Of a stretch of 64,000 nt of DNA, positions 54,145-62,508 are shown in pieces. Under the pieces are notes generated by a model. That model saw nothing but the letters and a program-made list of their open reading frames with translations, was not told where the DNA came from and did no database searches. Source of the DNA: Nocardioides ginsengisegetis (GTDB taxonomy: Bacteria > Actinomycetota > Actinomycetes > Propionibacteriales > Nocardioidaceae); contig NZ_JACGXA010000001.1 in the NCBI RefSeq assembly GCF_014138045.1, forward strand, positions 2,837,001-2,901,000, read 5' to 3'. Positions within the stretch are counted from its first letter, which is position 1, and every line of letters starts with the position of its first letter. The translations under genes were made by a program, and so were the position numbers.

Positions 54145-55053
54145 GTGCCTGTCCCCCCGGAAGCCCACGGTCTGGGCCCGCACGTGGTCGGCCAGCGCGT
54201 CGTCGTACGTCGCATCCTGCCCGGCGAGACCGGCCCCTCGGGCGGCCCCGCGATGACGGACCTTCTCGGCATCTGTCTGGCCTGGGGCGACGGCTCCTGC
54301 GTCGTGGCTCCCGAGCACGGCGACCCCGTGACCATCCGGCTCGCCGACATCGTGTCCGGCAAGCCCGTGCCTCCGCGGCCCTCGCCGCGGCTGCGGGTCA
54401 GCCCCCTCGAGGCCCAGACGCGGGCGCTCGCGCTCTGGCCGGACCTGGAGACCGAACACCATGGCGCGTGGCTGCTGCGGCACTCGCCCACCTCGACGGC
54501 GCGGCGCGCCAACTCGGTGCTCGCGTTCGGACCCTCCGGCGTCCACGACGACCTCGACGCCGTCGTGCAGTGGTACGCCGGCCGCACCGGGCGACCGATC
54601 GCGGCGGTCATCACTGGGTCGCCGGAGCACGCGTTCTTCCGCGACCTCGGGTGGGGCGCGGAGAGCAACGACGACGACACGCTCTTCCAGCTCGCGTCGG
54701 TGGCGAGTGCTCGGCGTGGGCTGGGATCTCGACAGGCTCGATCAACGAAGCCGGCCGTGCTCGAGGAGGACGGCGACCTCGTGGTGGCGCGCATCGGCGA
54801 CCTCGCCTCCGGCGTGGCGGCGTACGCCGACGACTGGGTCGGATTCCGCAGCATCGAGGTGGCCGAGTCCGCACGCCGGCAGGGGCTGGGCCTGCAGGTG
54901 ATGGCCGCCCTGCTGGAGTGGGGCGCGGAGCGGGGTGCGCGCACGGCGTACCTCCAGGTGCTGGGCGACAACGCGCCCGCGCTGGCGCTCTATGCCGGGT
55001 TGGGGTTCGTGACCCACCACGCCTACCGCTACCTGGCGCCGCCCACCGCCTAG
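54145..55053 (+). CDS. GNAT-family N-acetyltransferase with N-terminal SH3-like domain
   Basis: This 302-residue protein has an N-terminal small beta domain (GQRVVVRRILPGE, then DPVTIRLADIVSGK) and a C-terminal GNAT fold. The acetyl-CoA loop is AESARRQGLGLQVM and the motif B region is LGDNAPALALYAGLGFV. The layout resembles Rv0428c-type acetyltransferases. Residues 192-203 (GLGSRQARSTKP) are encoded by a dispersed repeat, apparently inserted in frame in a loop before the catalytic fold. The substrate is unknown. It is divergent from fdxC. Confidence 0.85.
   Translation: MPVPPEAHGLGPHVVGQRVVVRRILPGETGPSGGPAMTDLLGICLAWGDGSCVVAPEHGDPVTIRLADIVSGKPVPPRPSPRLRVSPLEAQTRALALWPDLETEHHGAWLLRHSPTSTARRANSVLAFGPSGVHDDLDAVVQWYAGRTGRPIAAVITGSPEHAFFRDLGWGAESNDDDTLFQLASVASARRGLGSRQARSTKPAVLEEDGDLVVARIGDLASGVAAYADDWVGFRSIEVAESARRQGLGLQVMAALLEWGAERGARTAYLQVLGDNAPALALYAGLGFVTHHAYRYLAPPTA
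54724..54744. repeat. Dispersed short repeat inside the GNAT gene
   Basis: GATCTCGACAGGCTCGATCA plus one flanking G matches the repeat in the ileS leader at 20 of 21 positions. It is translated in frame within the GNAT protein. Confidence 0.6.
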
Positions 55054-56027
55054 GTGCGCCGGCGCCCGCTCCACCCGGGCAGACGCTCGGAGCCGGCGGT
55101 GATGGCCGGCCAGGCGACCTTCATCACCGCGAGCACCAGGACGCCCGAGACGAGCATGCCGGCCACGTTGGCGCCGAGCTGCTCGAGCGAGCCGACGATC
55201 TCCTGCCGCTGCCACAGGGCGATGCCGAGGGCGAGGTTGCCGGCGGCAGGCACGGTCGTGACGCTGATGAAGACGCCGACCATGACGTTGGCGCGGTCGA
55301 TCGCGAGGGCGAGCACCCCGGCCGCGCCGGCGATCAGCGCCACCACGAAGGACCAGATGTCCGGTTTCCAGATGAAGCCGGTGTTGGGTCGCGGCCGGGT
55401 GATCATGTCGGGCGTGACCGCCCCCGAGAGGTGGGCACCGACCGCCAGCACCGCGACGACGAGGATCGCGAAGACGAAGCTGAAGAGCAGCAGCCGCAGG
55501 CTGCGGTAGACCAGCGACCAGCTGCCCAGCACCACGCCGGCACTGGCCGCGGCGATCGCGCTGAACTCCGGGCCGACGACCATCGCGCCGACCACCAGGA
55601 TCGCGGAGTCGGTGACCACGGCGATCGCGGCGAGCGCCACCGCGAGCACCAGGAAGACGTGGAAGGACACGGTCGGCTGGGCGCCGTCCGCCGCCTTGGC
55701 CTCGACGCCCTCCCAGATGACGGCGTCGTCGGGGTGGCCCGGGGCGAGTGCCTCGATCTCCTCGGCGCGCTCGAACGGCGTGCCGGTGGGTGTACTGACG
55801 ACGATGCCGCCGCGGCGGTCGAGGCCCGCCTCGTTGAGGCAGTGCAGCAGCACCCCGGCCTTCTCGCGGGCCACGTCGCACTCGATCAGGTCACCCTCGG
55901 GATCGAGGCAGGCCCCGCGCTGGACGGTGACGTTGGTGGTCCACCTCCGCTCGCGCAGGAGGTCGAGGACCTCACCGGAGAGGTCGGAGGGCGTGGTCAA
56001 ACGGAAGTGAACGAGCACGCGCGACAC
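55050..56027 (-). CDS. DUF389 membrane protein
   Basis: This 325-residue protein has a cytoplasmic ferredoxin-like N-terminal domain (MSRVLVHFRLTTPSDLSGEV). About six membrane segments follow, including VTDSAILVVGAMVVGPEFSA with the family's GAMVVGPE motif. DUF389 proteins are widespread and uncharacterised. The GTG start is near the edge of the divergent aspS promoter. It overlaps the GNAT gene by 4 bp, convergent. Confidence 0.88.
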   Translation of the reverse strand: MSRVLVHFRLTTPSDLSGEVLDLLRERRWTTNVTVQRGACLDPEGDLIECDVAREKAGVLLHCLNEAGLDRRGGIVVSTPTGTPFERAEEIEALAPGHPDDAVIWEGVEAKAADGAQPTVSFHVFLVLAVALAAIAVVTDSAILVVGAMVVGPEFSAIAAASAGVVLGSWSLVYRSLRLLLFSFVFAILVVAVLAVGAHLSGAVTPDMITRPRPNTGFIWKPDIWSFVVALIAGAAGVLALAIDRANVMVGVFISVTTVPAAGNLALGIALWQRQEIVGSLEQLGANVAGMLVSGVLVLAVMKVAWPAITAGSERLPGWSGRRRT

Positions 56028-56035
56028 AGTAGGCT
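56007..56035 (+). promoter_or_regulatory. Candidate promoter of the aspS leader
   Basis: GTGAAC (56007-56012), 17 bp and TAGGCT (56030-56035) would start the transcript near 56042, right at the beginning of the T-box leader. Confidence 0.45.
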
Positions 56036-56040
56036 GTGCC

Positions 56041-56199
56041 CGTCCTCCGTGAGGCCTGACAACCCTCGCGACGCGGGGGTCCGTGCGTCCGGCGTCACCG
56101 ACGAGAGGCCGACGACGAGTCGGCGAAGGTGTGGTGGCACCGCGACTTTGCCCCCGCCCACACCTCCAGGGCTTTCGTGCCTATCTGGAGGTGAATCGC
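56041..56199 (+). promoter_or_regulatory. Translational T-box riboswitch of aspS
   Basis: The T-box core GGTGGCACCGCG (56133-56144) is framed by AAG (56126) and CTT (56146). TGGC fits the GCCA end of tRNA-Asp or tRNA-Asn, both of which carry discriminator G. CACCTCCAG (56161-56169) pairs perfectly with CTGGAGGTG (56185-56193), masking the GGAGG ribosome site (sequestrator). Alternatively AGGTGTGG (56127-56134) pairs perfectly with CCACACCT (56158-56165), freeing it (antisequestrator). Candidate specifiers are GAC 56058-56060, AAC 56061-56063 or GAC 56070-56072. Confidence 0.75.
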
Positions 56200-57522
56200 A
56201 TGTCCCATGGTTTCGAGACGCTCGCTGGCGCTCGCTCCTCAACCACCGAGCGCACCCTGTGTGCAGACCTTTCCTCGGCCACGCCCGGACAGACCGTCCG
56301 GTTGCAGGGCTGGGTGCACCGCCGCCGCGAGCTCGCGGCCCTGACCTTCCTCGTCGTGCGGGACCGCACGGGCCTCGCGCAGGTCGTGGTCAAGGACGTC
56401 GACCTGGCCGTCCCGCCCGAGGAGACCGCGGTGACCGTGACCGGGCTCGCGACCGCCAACCCGCAGGCGCCGGGCGGGATCGAGGTCACGTCACCCGTGA
56501 TCGAGGCGCTCGGCGACCCGGCCGACACCCCGCCGGTCGAGCTGTGGCGACCCACCCTGACCGCCGGGCTGCCGACCCTGCTCGACCAGGCGGCCACGAC
56601 GTGGCGGCACCCCGCCCAGCGGGCCAAGTGGGAGCTGGCCGCGGCGAGCCTGCACGGCTTCCGGTCGACGCTCGACGCCACCGGCTTCACCGAGGTGCAC
56701 TCCCCCAAGCTCGTGGAGTCCGCGACCGAGTCGGGCGCCAACGTCTTCGAGGTCGACTACTTCGGACGCAAGGCCTACCTCGCGCAGTCGCCGCAGTTCT
56801 ACAAGCAGGTGCTGGTCGGCGTCTTCGAGCGGGTCTACGAGGTCGGCCCCGTCTTCCGGGCCGAGCCGCACGACACGGTGCGGCACCTCGCGCAGTACAC
56901 CTCCCTCGACGTGGAGCTCGGCTTCATCGAGGACCACCGCGAGGTCGTGGCCTGCCTGCGCGACGTCGTCGCGGGGATGGTCGCGGCGATCCACGAGCGG
57001 GCCGCGTCAGCGGTCGAGCGGCTCGCGATCGACGTGCCGGTCGTGCCGGACGAGTTCCCGGTGCTGCACTTCCGCGAGGCGCTGGAGATCGCCGGCGCAC
57101 CCGCCGACGAGCCCGACCTGGCGCCGGCGCACGAGCGGGCGCTCGGGGCGTGGGCCAAGGAGGAGCACGGCAGCGACTTCGTCGTCGTCGAGGGCTACCC
57201 CACGGCCAACCGGGCGTTCTACAGCCACCCGGACCCCGAGGACCCGCACTGGTCGCGCTCCTTCGACCTGATCTTCCGCGGCACCGAGCTGGTCAGCGGG
57301 GCCCAGCGGCTGCACCGGTACGACGACTACGTGGCGACGCTGGCGGAGCGGGGCTATCCGCTCGAGCCCTACGCGTCGTACGTCGACGCCTTCCGCCGCG
57401 GCATCCCGCCGCACGGCGGCTTCGCGATCGGACTCGAGCGGTGGACGTCGCGGCTGACCGGCAGCGCCAACGTGCGCGAGGTGACGCTCTTCCCGCGCGA
57501 CCTGCACCGGCTCGCGCCGTAG
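56200..57522 (+). CDS. aspS: Aspartyl-tRNA synthetase, archaeal/non-discriminating type
   Basis: This 440-residue class II synthetase lacks the GAD insertion of the usual 590-residue bacterial AspRS. It has an OB-fold (VRLQGWVHRRRELAALTFLV), motif 2 (VYEVGPVFRAEPHDTVRHL) and motif 3 (GGFAIGLERWTSRL). This short type often charges both tRNA-Asp and tRNA-Asn and works with GatCAB. The first ~17 residues come from a dispersed repeat (56209-56247). GGAGG lies upstream of the ATG and is controlled by the T-box leader. The normal bacterial aspS is expected elsewhere. Confidence 0.93.
   Translation: MSHGFETLAGARSSTTERTLCADLSSATPGQTVRLQGWVHRRRELAALTFLVVRDRTGLAQVVVKDVDLAVPPEETAVTVTGLATANPQAPGGIEVTSPVIEALGDPADTPPVELWRPTLTAGLPTLLDQAATTWRHPAQRAKWELAAASLHGFRSTLDATGFTEVHSPKLVESATESGANVFEVDYFGRKAYLAQSPQFYKQVLVGVFERVYEVGPVFRAEPHDTVRHLAQYTSLDVELGFIEDHREVVACLRDVVAGMVAAIHERAASAVERLAIDVPVVPDEFPVLHFREALEIAGAPADEPDLAPAHERALGAWAKEEHGSDFVVVEGYPTANRAFYSHPDPEDPHWSRSFDLIFRGTELVSGAQRLHRYDDYVATLAERGYPLEPYASYVDAFRRGIPPHGGFAIGLERWTSRLTGSANVREVTLFPRDLHRLAP
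56209..56247. repeat. Dispersed imperfect palindrome at the 5' end of aspS
   Basis: The 39-bp segment starts GGTTTCGAGACGCTCGCTGG and ends GCTCGCTCCTCAACCACC. Its ends GGTT and AACC and the inner CGCTCGC/GCGCTCG parts are symmetrical. It encodes residues 4-16 of AspRS (GFETLAGARSSTT), absent from the conserved family core. I recognise this type of element as repetitive in Nocardioides-like genomes from memory only. Confidence 0.6.
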
Positions 57523-57532
57523 GAGGTGTGGC

Positions 57533-58684
57533 TCAGCCCGCGGGCGTCCCCGTCCGCGGGCCGGGCCACGGCGTGGTGCGCCCCATGTCGAGCGCGCGCT
57601 GGGCCACGAACGGGTCGGCCTGGTTGTGCAGCCACGGCCGGCCGAACCAGACGAAGCCGTCGACCAGGGCGTCCGCGAGGTGCCGCACGTCCCGGGGCAT
57701 CCCGTAGCGGGCGGCGCCCGGCTGGGCGGTCGGCGGGATGCCGAGGGTGACGCACCGGCGCATCTTCTGCGTCGAGCAGGTGCGGGCGTCGTTCTTGAGG
57801 CCGCCCGGCGTGGACGGGATGACCTCGCCCCACGTCATGGGCCGGCCGTTCTGGGCGGTGTCGACGATGAAGTGCTTCGAGCCGAAGCCGTCGCGCTTGA
57901 GGATGCGCACGATCGCGGCACCGTGGCGGATGTTGCTGCTCGCGCTGTTGTAGTGGGTGGAGTCCAGTGCGAAGCCGCGGGCGTGGCGGATGCCGGTGCG
58001 CTTGAGGATCGCGGCGCAGCGCTCGGGGTCGTGCCCCTTCTCGTTCTCGCACCAGTCGGCCGCGCCGGCGTCGATGTAGACGCTGGTGCGTTTGAGGGCC
58101 GAGAGGGTCTTCGTGGCGAAGGTCAGCAGCTTGGCCGTCACCGTCCTGTTGGGCGCGCACCACAGGAACGGCCCGTCGGGCTGCATCACGACCAGCGTCG
58201 GGGTTTCCGCGATGCCGCGGGCCAGGCCCTTGATCCACGCGCGGTAGCTGGTCCGCTCGGCCTGGCTCGGCGGTCGGTTGCAGGCCTCGTGCTCCCACGG
58301 CGCCATCCGGAAGACCGCGAGCTGCACGAGCTTGCTCGGGTCGCCGTCCTGCGAGGCGGCGATGTAGCTGCGGACCGTGTCCTCGATGAGGGCGTCGGGC
58401 ACGAACGAGCCATACCACTTCGTCCGCGGTCGGAGTGCGACCTTGCCGATGAGGTGCTTCGTGGTGCCCGACGCGGAGAGGTACGGCGCCCACACCTGGT
58501 CCTGGGGCCCGTCGTAGACGCCCCAGAGCCGGTTCGCCAGCGGGTTGTGCGGGTTGGCCCTGGCCGGCTTCTCCGGCACCTGCCAGACCTCCCAGCGGGG
58601 TGTCGAGCGGGCCGCGGCCGCCGGCTCAGCGGCGAGGGCGCCGATCATCAGGACGGCGAAGAGCAGGGCTGCGAGCTTGTTCAT
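57533..58684 (-). CDS. Secreted glycoside hydrolase family 6 (endoglucanase/cellobiohydrolase-like)
   Basis: This 383-residue protein has a signal peptide (cleavage near AAAA, residue 25) and GH6 landmarks: TSVYIDAGAADW (YIDAG motif), ARGFALDSTHYN, and FIVDTAQNGRP before GLKNDARTCS. GH6 enzymes cleave beta-1,4-glucan with inversion. No carbohydrate-binding module is visible, so it may act on soluble or cell-associated glucans. It is convergent with aspS, 10 bp apart. Confidence 0.88.
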   Translation of the reverse strand: MNKLAALLFAVLMIGALAAEPAAAARSTPRWEVWQVPEKPARANPHNPLANRLWGVYDGPQDQVWAPYLSASGTTKHLIGKVALRPRTKWYGSFVPDALIEDTVRSYIAASQDGDPSKLVQLAVFRMAPWEHEACNRPPSQAERTSYRAWIKGLARGIAETPTLVVMQPDGPFLWCAPNRTVTAKLLTFATKTLSALKRTSVYIDAGAADWCENEKGHDPERCAAILKRTGIRHARGFALDSTHYNSASSNIRHGAAIVRILKRDGFGSKHFIVDTAQNGRPMTWGEVIPSTPGGLKNDARTCSTQKMRRCVTLGIPPTAQPGAARYGMPRDVRHLADALVDGFVWFGRPWLHNQADPFVAQRALDMGRTTPWPGPRTGTPAG

Positions 58685-58813
58685 GGTGCTGTCCCGCGCG
58701 GGGGGTCGCGGGCTCCTTCCGAGGGCGGCAGTCTCGCAGCGCCCCTCGCGCCGTGTCCGACGAACAGGTCACGAGAAGGACACGGCGCGTCAATTCGCTT
58801 ATCAACACTTGCT

Positions 58814-58819
58814 TAGTAT
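58814..58819 (+). promoter_or_regulatory. -10 box TAGTAT upstream of the molybdopterin oxidase
   Basis: TAGTAT ends nine bases before the ATG, giving a leader of only a few bases. Direct repeats of GCTTA (58797-58801 and 58811-58815) lie around the -10 and could be regulatory. Confidence 0.45.
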
Positions 58820-58828
58820 GGTTACCGC

Positions 58829-59938
58829 ATGTTGCGCGACCGATGGGACCGTCCGGTGGACGGCGGAAGCTGGTTCGTCCACCACGGCGAGGACTCGTTC
58901 GGCGACGCCGAGAGCCGCTGGGAGGCCGACGTCCCGCGGGTGACCCCCAACGACCGGTTCTTCGTCCGCAACCACACCCGTCCCCCGGTGATCGACGAGG
59001 GCGCGTGGCGGCTGCTGGTCAGCGGCGACGGCGTGGTCGGCGACACGACGTACTCCCTGGCGGACCTGAAGGCCTTCACCAGCACCACCTACGAGCGCGC
59101 GGTGGAGTGCACGGGCAACGGACGCAGCCTCTTCGGCACCCAACAGGGCACGCCCACCCCCGGCACCCCGTGGGAGCTCGGCGCCATCGGCGTGGCCCGC
59201 TGGACCGGCGTCCCGCTGCGCACCGTGCTGCGGCACGCAGGCCTGCGCGGCGACGCGGTGCAGGTGATGCCGGTCGGGCTGGACGCTCCCTATGTCGAGG
59301 ACGGCATCAACCACGGACGCGTACGACGCCCGCTGCCCATCGGCAAGGCGCTGGACGACACGATCATCGCGTGGGAGATGAACGGCGAGCCGCTGCCGCC
59401 CGACCACGGCTTCCCCGCCCGGCTGGTCGTGCCCGGCTGGGTCGGCATCGCGAGCATCAAGTGGCTCGGCGAGCTGCGGGTCACGACGTCAGTGGTGGAC
59501 TCGCCGTGGAACACGCGGTGGTACCGCATGCACGGCGACGACTGGTCCGGCGACCACGCCGTGCTGGACCGAATGCCTCCCAAGAGCGTGGTCGACGTGA
59601 CCGGCGAGCCGAGCGTGGGGCACCTGACCCTGCTGCGCGGCCGCGCGTGGTCGGGCGAGGCGTCGATCCGGATGGTCGAGGTCAGCACCGACGGCGGCGA
59701 GTCGTGGGACGAGGCGCACCTGACCGGCCCCAACGAGCCGTCGAGCTGGGTCGAGTGGGAGCACCCGTGGACCCCGACCGGCGTCGGCCCCGCCACCCTG
59801 ATGACCCGGGCGACCGACAGCCTCGGCCGCGTGCAGCCGCTGGAGGCGCCGCTCAACGACGACGGCTACCTCTTCGGCGCCGTCGTACGCCGCGTGGTGA
59901 CAGTCACTTCAGAGGTCAGACGCCGCACGCCGGCGTGA
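58829..59938 (+). CDS. Sulfite-oxidase-family molybdopterin oxidoreductase
   Basis: This 369-residue protein has the oxidoreductase molybdopterin-binding domain with the molybdenum-ligand cysteine in ERAVECTGNGRSLF and GVPLRTVLRHAGL. GWVGIASIKWLGEL follows. A C-terminal Mo-co dimerisation domain (about residues 260-360, SGEASIRMVEVSTDGGESWD) completes the family layout. No signal peptide or haem domain is visible, so it is probably cytoplasmic; the substrate (sulfite or another S- or N-oxide) is unknown. The end overlaps the convergent lipase gene by 23 bp. Confidence 0.9.
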   Translation: MLRDRWDRPVDGGSWFVHHGEDSFGDAESRWEADVPRVTPNDRFFVRNHTRPPVIDEGAWRLLVSGDGVVGDTTYSLADLKAFTSTTYERAVECTGNGRSLFGTQQGTPTPGTPWELGAIGVARWTGVPLRTVLRHAGLRGDAVQVMPVGLDAPYVEDGINHGRVRRPLPIGKALDDTIIAWEMNGEPLPPDHGFPARLVVPGWVGIASIKWLGELRVTTSVVDSPWNTRWYRMHGDDWSGDHAVLDRMPPKSVVDVTGEPSVGHLTLLRGRAWSGEASIRMVEVSTDGGESWDEAHLTGPNEPSSWVEWEHPWTPTGVGPATLMTRATDSLGRVQPLEAPLNDDGYLFGAVVRRVVTVTSEVRRRTPA

Positions 59939-60749
59939 ACCGCGGGTCGGCCGGCCCGTCGTGGGTGAGCGCGTCGAGGGTCCAGGAGATCGCGGCGGTG
60001 CTCATCGGGATGCGGACGTGCTCGGCCAGGTCGGTCGGACAGGCGTCCTGCAGCGTGATGTTGGTGGTGCGCGGCCCCGCGGCGAGGTAGGCCGAGGTGT
60101 AGGGCACGACGACCTCGTCGTAGCGGGTGGTGATCTGGGTGTAGCTGACCTGGCCGGGCGTCTCGTCACCGGCGTTGAGCCGGCGCAGGAAGGGCGAACC
60201 GGCTGACTGCTGGTCGCAGGCGACGCAGAAACCGCCCGTGCCGGAGCCACCGCCCGAGCCCGAGCCGCCCGGGACCACGGTCGACCCGTGGTTGGACGGG
60301 GAGAGCCCGACCAGGTCATCCACGACGGCGTCACCGCCGAGGAACTTGATGTAGTAGCGCGGCATCATGCCGCCCTGGGAGTGCCCGACCATCGAGACCT
60401 TGCTGGCCCCGGTCGCGTCGAGCACCTTCTGCGTGAAGCGCTTGAGCTGGCGTGCGGAGTCGGCGATCGGGCCGGTGCCGCGGTTGCCGTAGTCGAGGGA
60501 GAAGACGCAGAAGCCCCGGTCGACCATGGCGGCCGAGAGGTCGTCGAGGAGGCTCTTCCGGTCGCCGAACGTCCCGTGCACGATGATCACCGGCTCCGGC
60601 CGCTGCGTCGTCGGTCGGCAGGACCAGTCGTTGGCGCCGGTCGGCTCGCCGAAGGGGTTGGTCGGGTAGGCCGGGTCGGCCACGCTCATGAGGGGCAGCA
60701 CGATCACGATCAGGATGGCCAGTCCGAGAGCTGCGATCCACGTCCTCAT
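59916..60749 (-). CDS. Secreted class-2-type lipase/esterase
   Basis: This 277-residue alpha/beta-hydrolase has an N-terminal signal or anchor (TWIAALGLAILIVIVLPLM). The oxyanion segment is VIIVHGTFGDRKS and the nucleophile elbow is GHSQGG in KVSMVGHSQGGMM. Cysteines in GGFCVACDQQ and the final TPACGV suggest disulfides. It resembles LipA-like triacylglycerol lipases of actinobacteria. ATG 60749 was chosen; GTG 60767 is possible. Confidence 0.88.
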   Translation of the reverse strand: MRTWIAALGLAILIVIVLPLMSVADPAYPTNPFGEPTGANDWSCRPTTQRPEPVIIVHGTFGDRKSLLDDLSAAMVDRGFCVFSLDYGNRGTGPIADSARQLKRFTQKVLDATGASKVSMVGHSQGGMMPRYYIKFLGGDAVVDDLVGLSPSNHGSTVVPGGSGSGGGSGTGGFCVACDQQSAGSPFLRRLNAGDETPGQVSYTQITTRYDEVVVPYTSAYLAAGPRTTNITLQDACPTDLAEHVRIPMSTAAISWTLDALTHDGPADPRFTPACGV

Positions 60750-60786
60750 GCGGGCCCAACGAGCCACGCGGGTCCCGGGTCACGGG

Positions 60787-62499
60787 CTACTTGCAGATCA
60801 CCGTGTCGCTGGGGATGTAGTGGGTGTGGAAGGTCTCCTGGTGGTCGAGCGCGGACTGGCCGACCTTCCGGAAGTAGCGGACGACGTCGATGTCGAAGCC
60901 GTCGTAGCCCTCGTTGGGGTAGCAGTCCTTCGTGTGCAGGGTGCGGGTCTTCGGCGGCACGAAGTGGTAGCGGTCGCCGGTGGTCGTGGTGATGTCCCAG
61001 ACCTTGGTGGACCACATGCTGACGGTCACGACGCCCTGGCTGGTGGGGGTGCTCGGCGTGACGTGGGCGCTGATGAGGACGCCGTACGGCGTGTCGTTGG
61101 TGAACCGCAGGTCGACCGAGCCCCAGGCGACGGTGGCCTCCCGGCCGACCGGGTAGCGGTCGATGTAGAAGGAGTGCGGCTTGTGCTCGACGTCCTTGAG
61201 CCCGGCGAAGAACATCGCGTTGAACGTCGTGGTGGCCATCTGGGAGACGCCGCCGCCGAGATCCTCGGCGAAGATGCCGTTGCTGATGATGAAGCCCTCG
61301 GTGAAGCCGTTGGCGCGGGTCCGCTCCCCCACGGTCTTGTTGAGGGAGAACGTCTGGCCGGGCTTGAGGACGGTGCCGTCGACGAGCTCGGCGGCGCGGC
61401 CGATGTTGACGTTGCGGTACTCCGCGTAGGGGTAGTAGGTCGTGAACGTCGAGATCTGCTGCTTGATCCCGAGCTTGCGGGCGTCCTTCGTGGTGAAGGC
61501 GGCCCGGGCGACGGTGGCCTTCACCTTCATCTCGCGCTTGCCGTCGGGCCGGGTGACCAGGGAGAGGAAGGCGTCGGTGACGTCGGAGGGGTGGAACGTG
61601 ACGCCGGGCTTGTCGGGGATGACCCGCGGCCTGCCGTTGACCAGCGCGACGGTCGCGGGGACGGGGGCGCCGTGGTCGCTGATGGCCCGGTCGACGAGCT
61701 TGATCAGCTTCTTCTCGTCGACGGTCGGCTCGAGCCTGCCGTCGTGGGGCTCCAGGGCGAGCGCGTCGGCGTAGTCGCGCGGCTGCAGCCGGATGCTGGC
61801 GTCGCCGAAGTCGAGGGTGACGGCGCTGGAGAGGGCCGGGTTGGCGAAGCTGTCGAGCGCCTTCTGGACATCGGCGTTGTCGACGTCGGGCTGCACCTGG
61901 TGGAGCGCCACCTCGACACCCTCGTCGGCCAGCTCGGTGAGGTAGGCGTCCTCGACCTGCTGCGCTGCCTCCTGCGGGTCGATCGCGAGGCCGGGGCGGG
62001 CGGAGGTCGTGACGATCTTGCCGTCCTTGAACGAGACCGTGCCGTCGACGGGGTGGTGGCCGGTCGTCGCGGCCAGGTTGGTCATCGCCTGGGTCAGGGC
62101 GGCGGTGTCGACGGCCAGTTCCGGCGCGTGGTCGCCGCCGGCGGTGTAGTAGTCCCACAGGTGGGAGGGGCGCCAGCTCCGCTCGCCGCCGGCCGCTGCG
62201 ACGCTGGCGGCGTAGTCGACCCCGAGGCCGATCTGGCTCGGCACGAGCTCGACGGGCTGGCCCCCGACGGTGACCGTGATCGGCGCGTCGACGCGGTCGG
62301 CGAGGCCGTCGCGGAGCGTCTGCTCGGCGACCACGGGCCGCAGCCCGCCGACGCGGACACCGGCGATCTCGGCGCCCTGGGGCAGCTTGTTGCCGGCGAA
62401 GGCGTACGCCGCGGCGTACCCTCCCGCGACCAACAGGACGAGGACCAGCAGCATGACCAGGACGACCTTGCCGCCCTCGCTCTCGCGCTCCTGGTCCAT
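60787..62499 (-). CDS. VanW-family membrane-anchored protein
   Basis: This 570-residue protein has one N-terminal membrane helix (VVLVMLLVLVLLVAGGYAAA), then two peptidoglycan-binding-like (PG_binding_4) regions (about 60-330). A VanW domain follows, with AELVDGTVLKPGQTFSLNKT and FAEDLGGGVSQMATTTFNA. VanW proteins are linked to the cell wall and glycopeptide clusters, but their reaction is unknown. No vancomycin-resistance genes are nearby. A housekeeping wall role is more likely. Confidence 0.9.
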   Translation of the reverse strand: MDQERESEGGKVVLVMLLVLVLLVAGGYAAAYAFAGNKLPQGAEIAGVRVGGLRPVVAEQTLRDGLADRVDAPITVTVGGQPVELVPSQIGLGVDYAASVAAAGGERSWRPSHLWDYYTAGGDHAPELAVDTAALTQAMTNLAATTGHHPVDGTVSFKDGKIVTTSARPGLAIDPQEAAQQVEDAYLTELADEGVEVALHQVQPDVDNADVQKALDSFANPALSSAVTLDFGDASIRLQPRDYADALALEPHDGRLEPTVDEKKLIKLVDRAISDHGAPVPATVALVNGRPRVIPDKPGVTFHPSDVTDAFLSLVTRPDGKREMKVKATVARAAFTTKDARKLGIKQQISTFTTYYPYAEYRNVNIGRAAELVDGTVLKPGQTFSLNKTVGERTRANGFTEGFIISNGIFAEDLGGGVSQMATTTFNAMFFAGLKDVEHKPHSFYIDRYPVGREATVAWGSVDLRFTNDTPYGVLISAHVTPSTPTSQGVVTVSMWSTKVWDITTTTGDRYHFVPPKTRTLHTKDCYPNEGYDGFDIDVVRYFRKVGQSALDHQETFHTHYIPSDTVICK

Positions 62500-62508
62500 G
62501 CCGCAATC

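Noticed and set aside
60787..62499. Vancomycin-resistance locus suggested by VanW
   Set aside because: No vanHAX, vanRS or vanY-type genes are adjacent, and VanW-domain proteins are widespread in actinobacteria without resistance.
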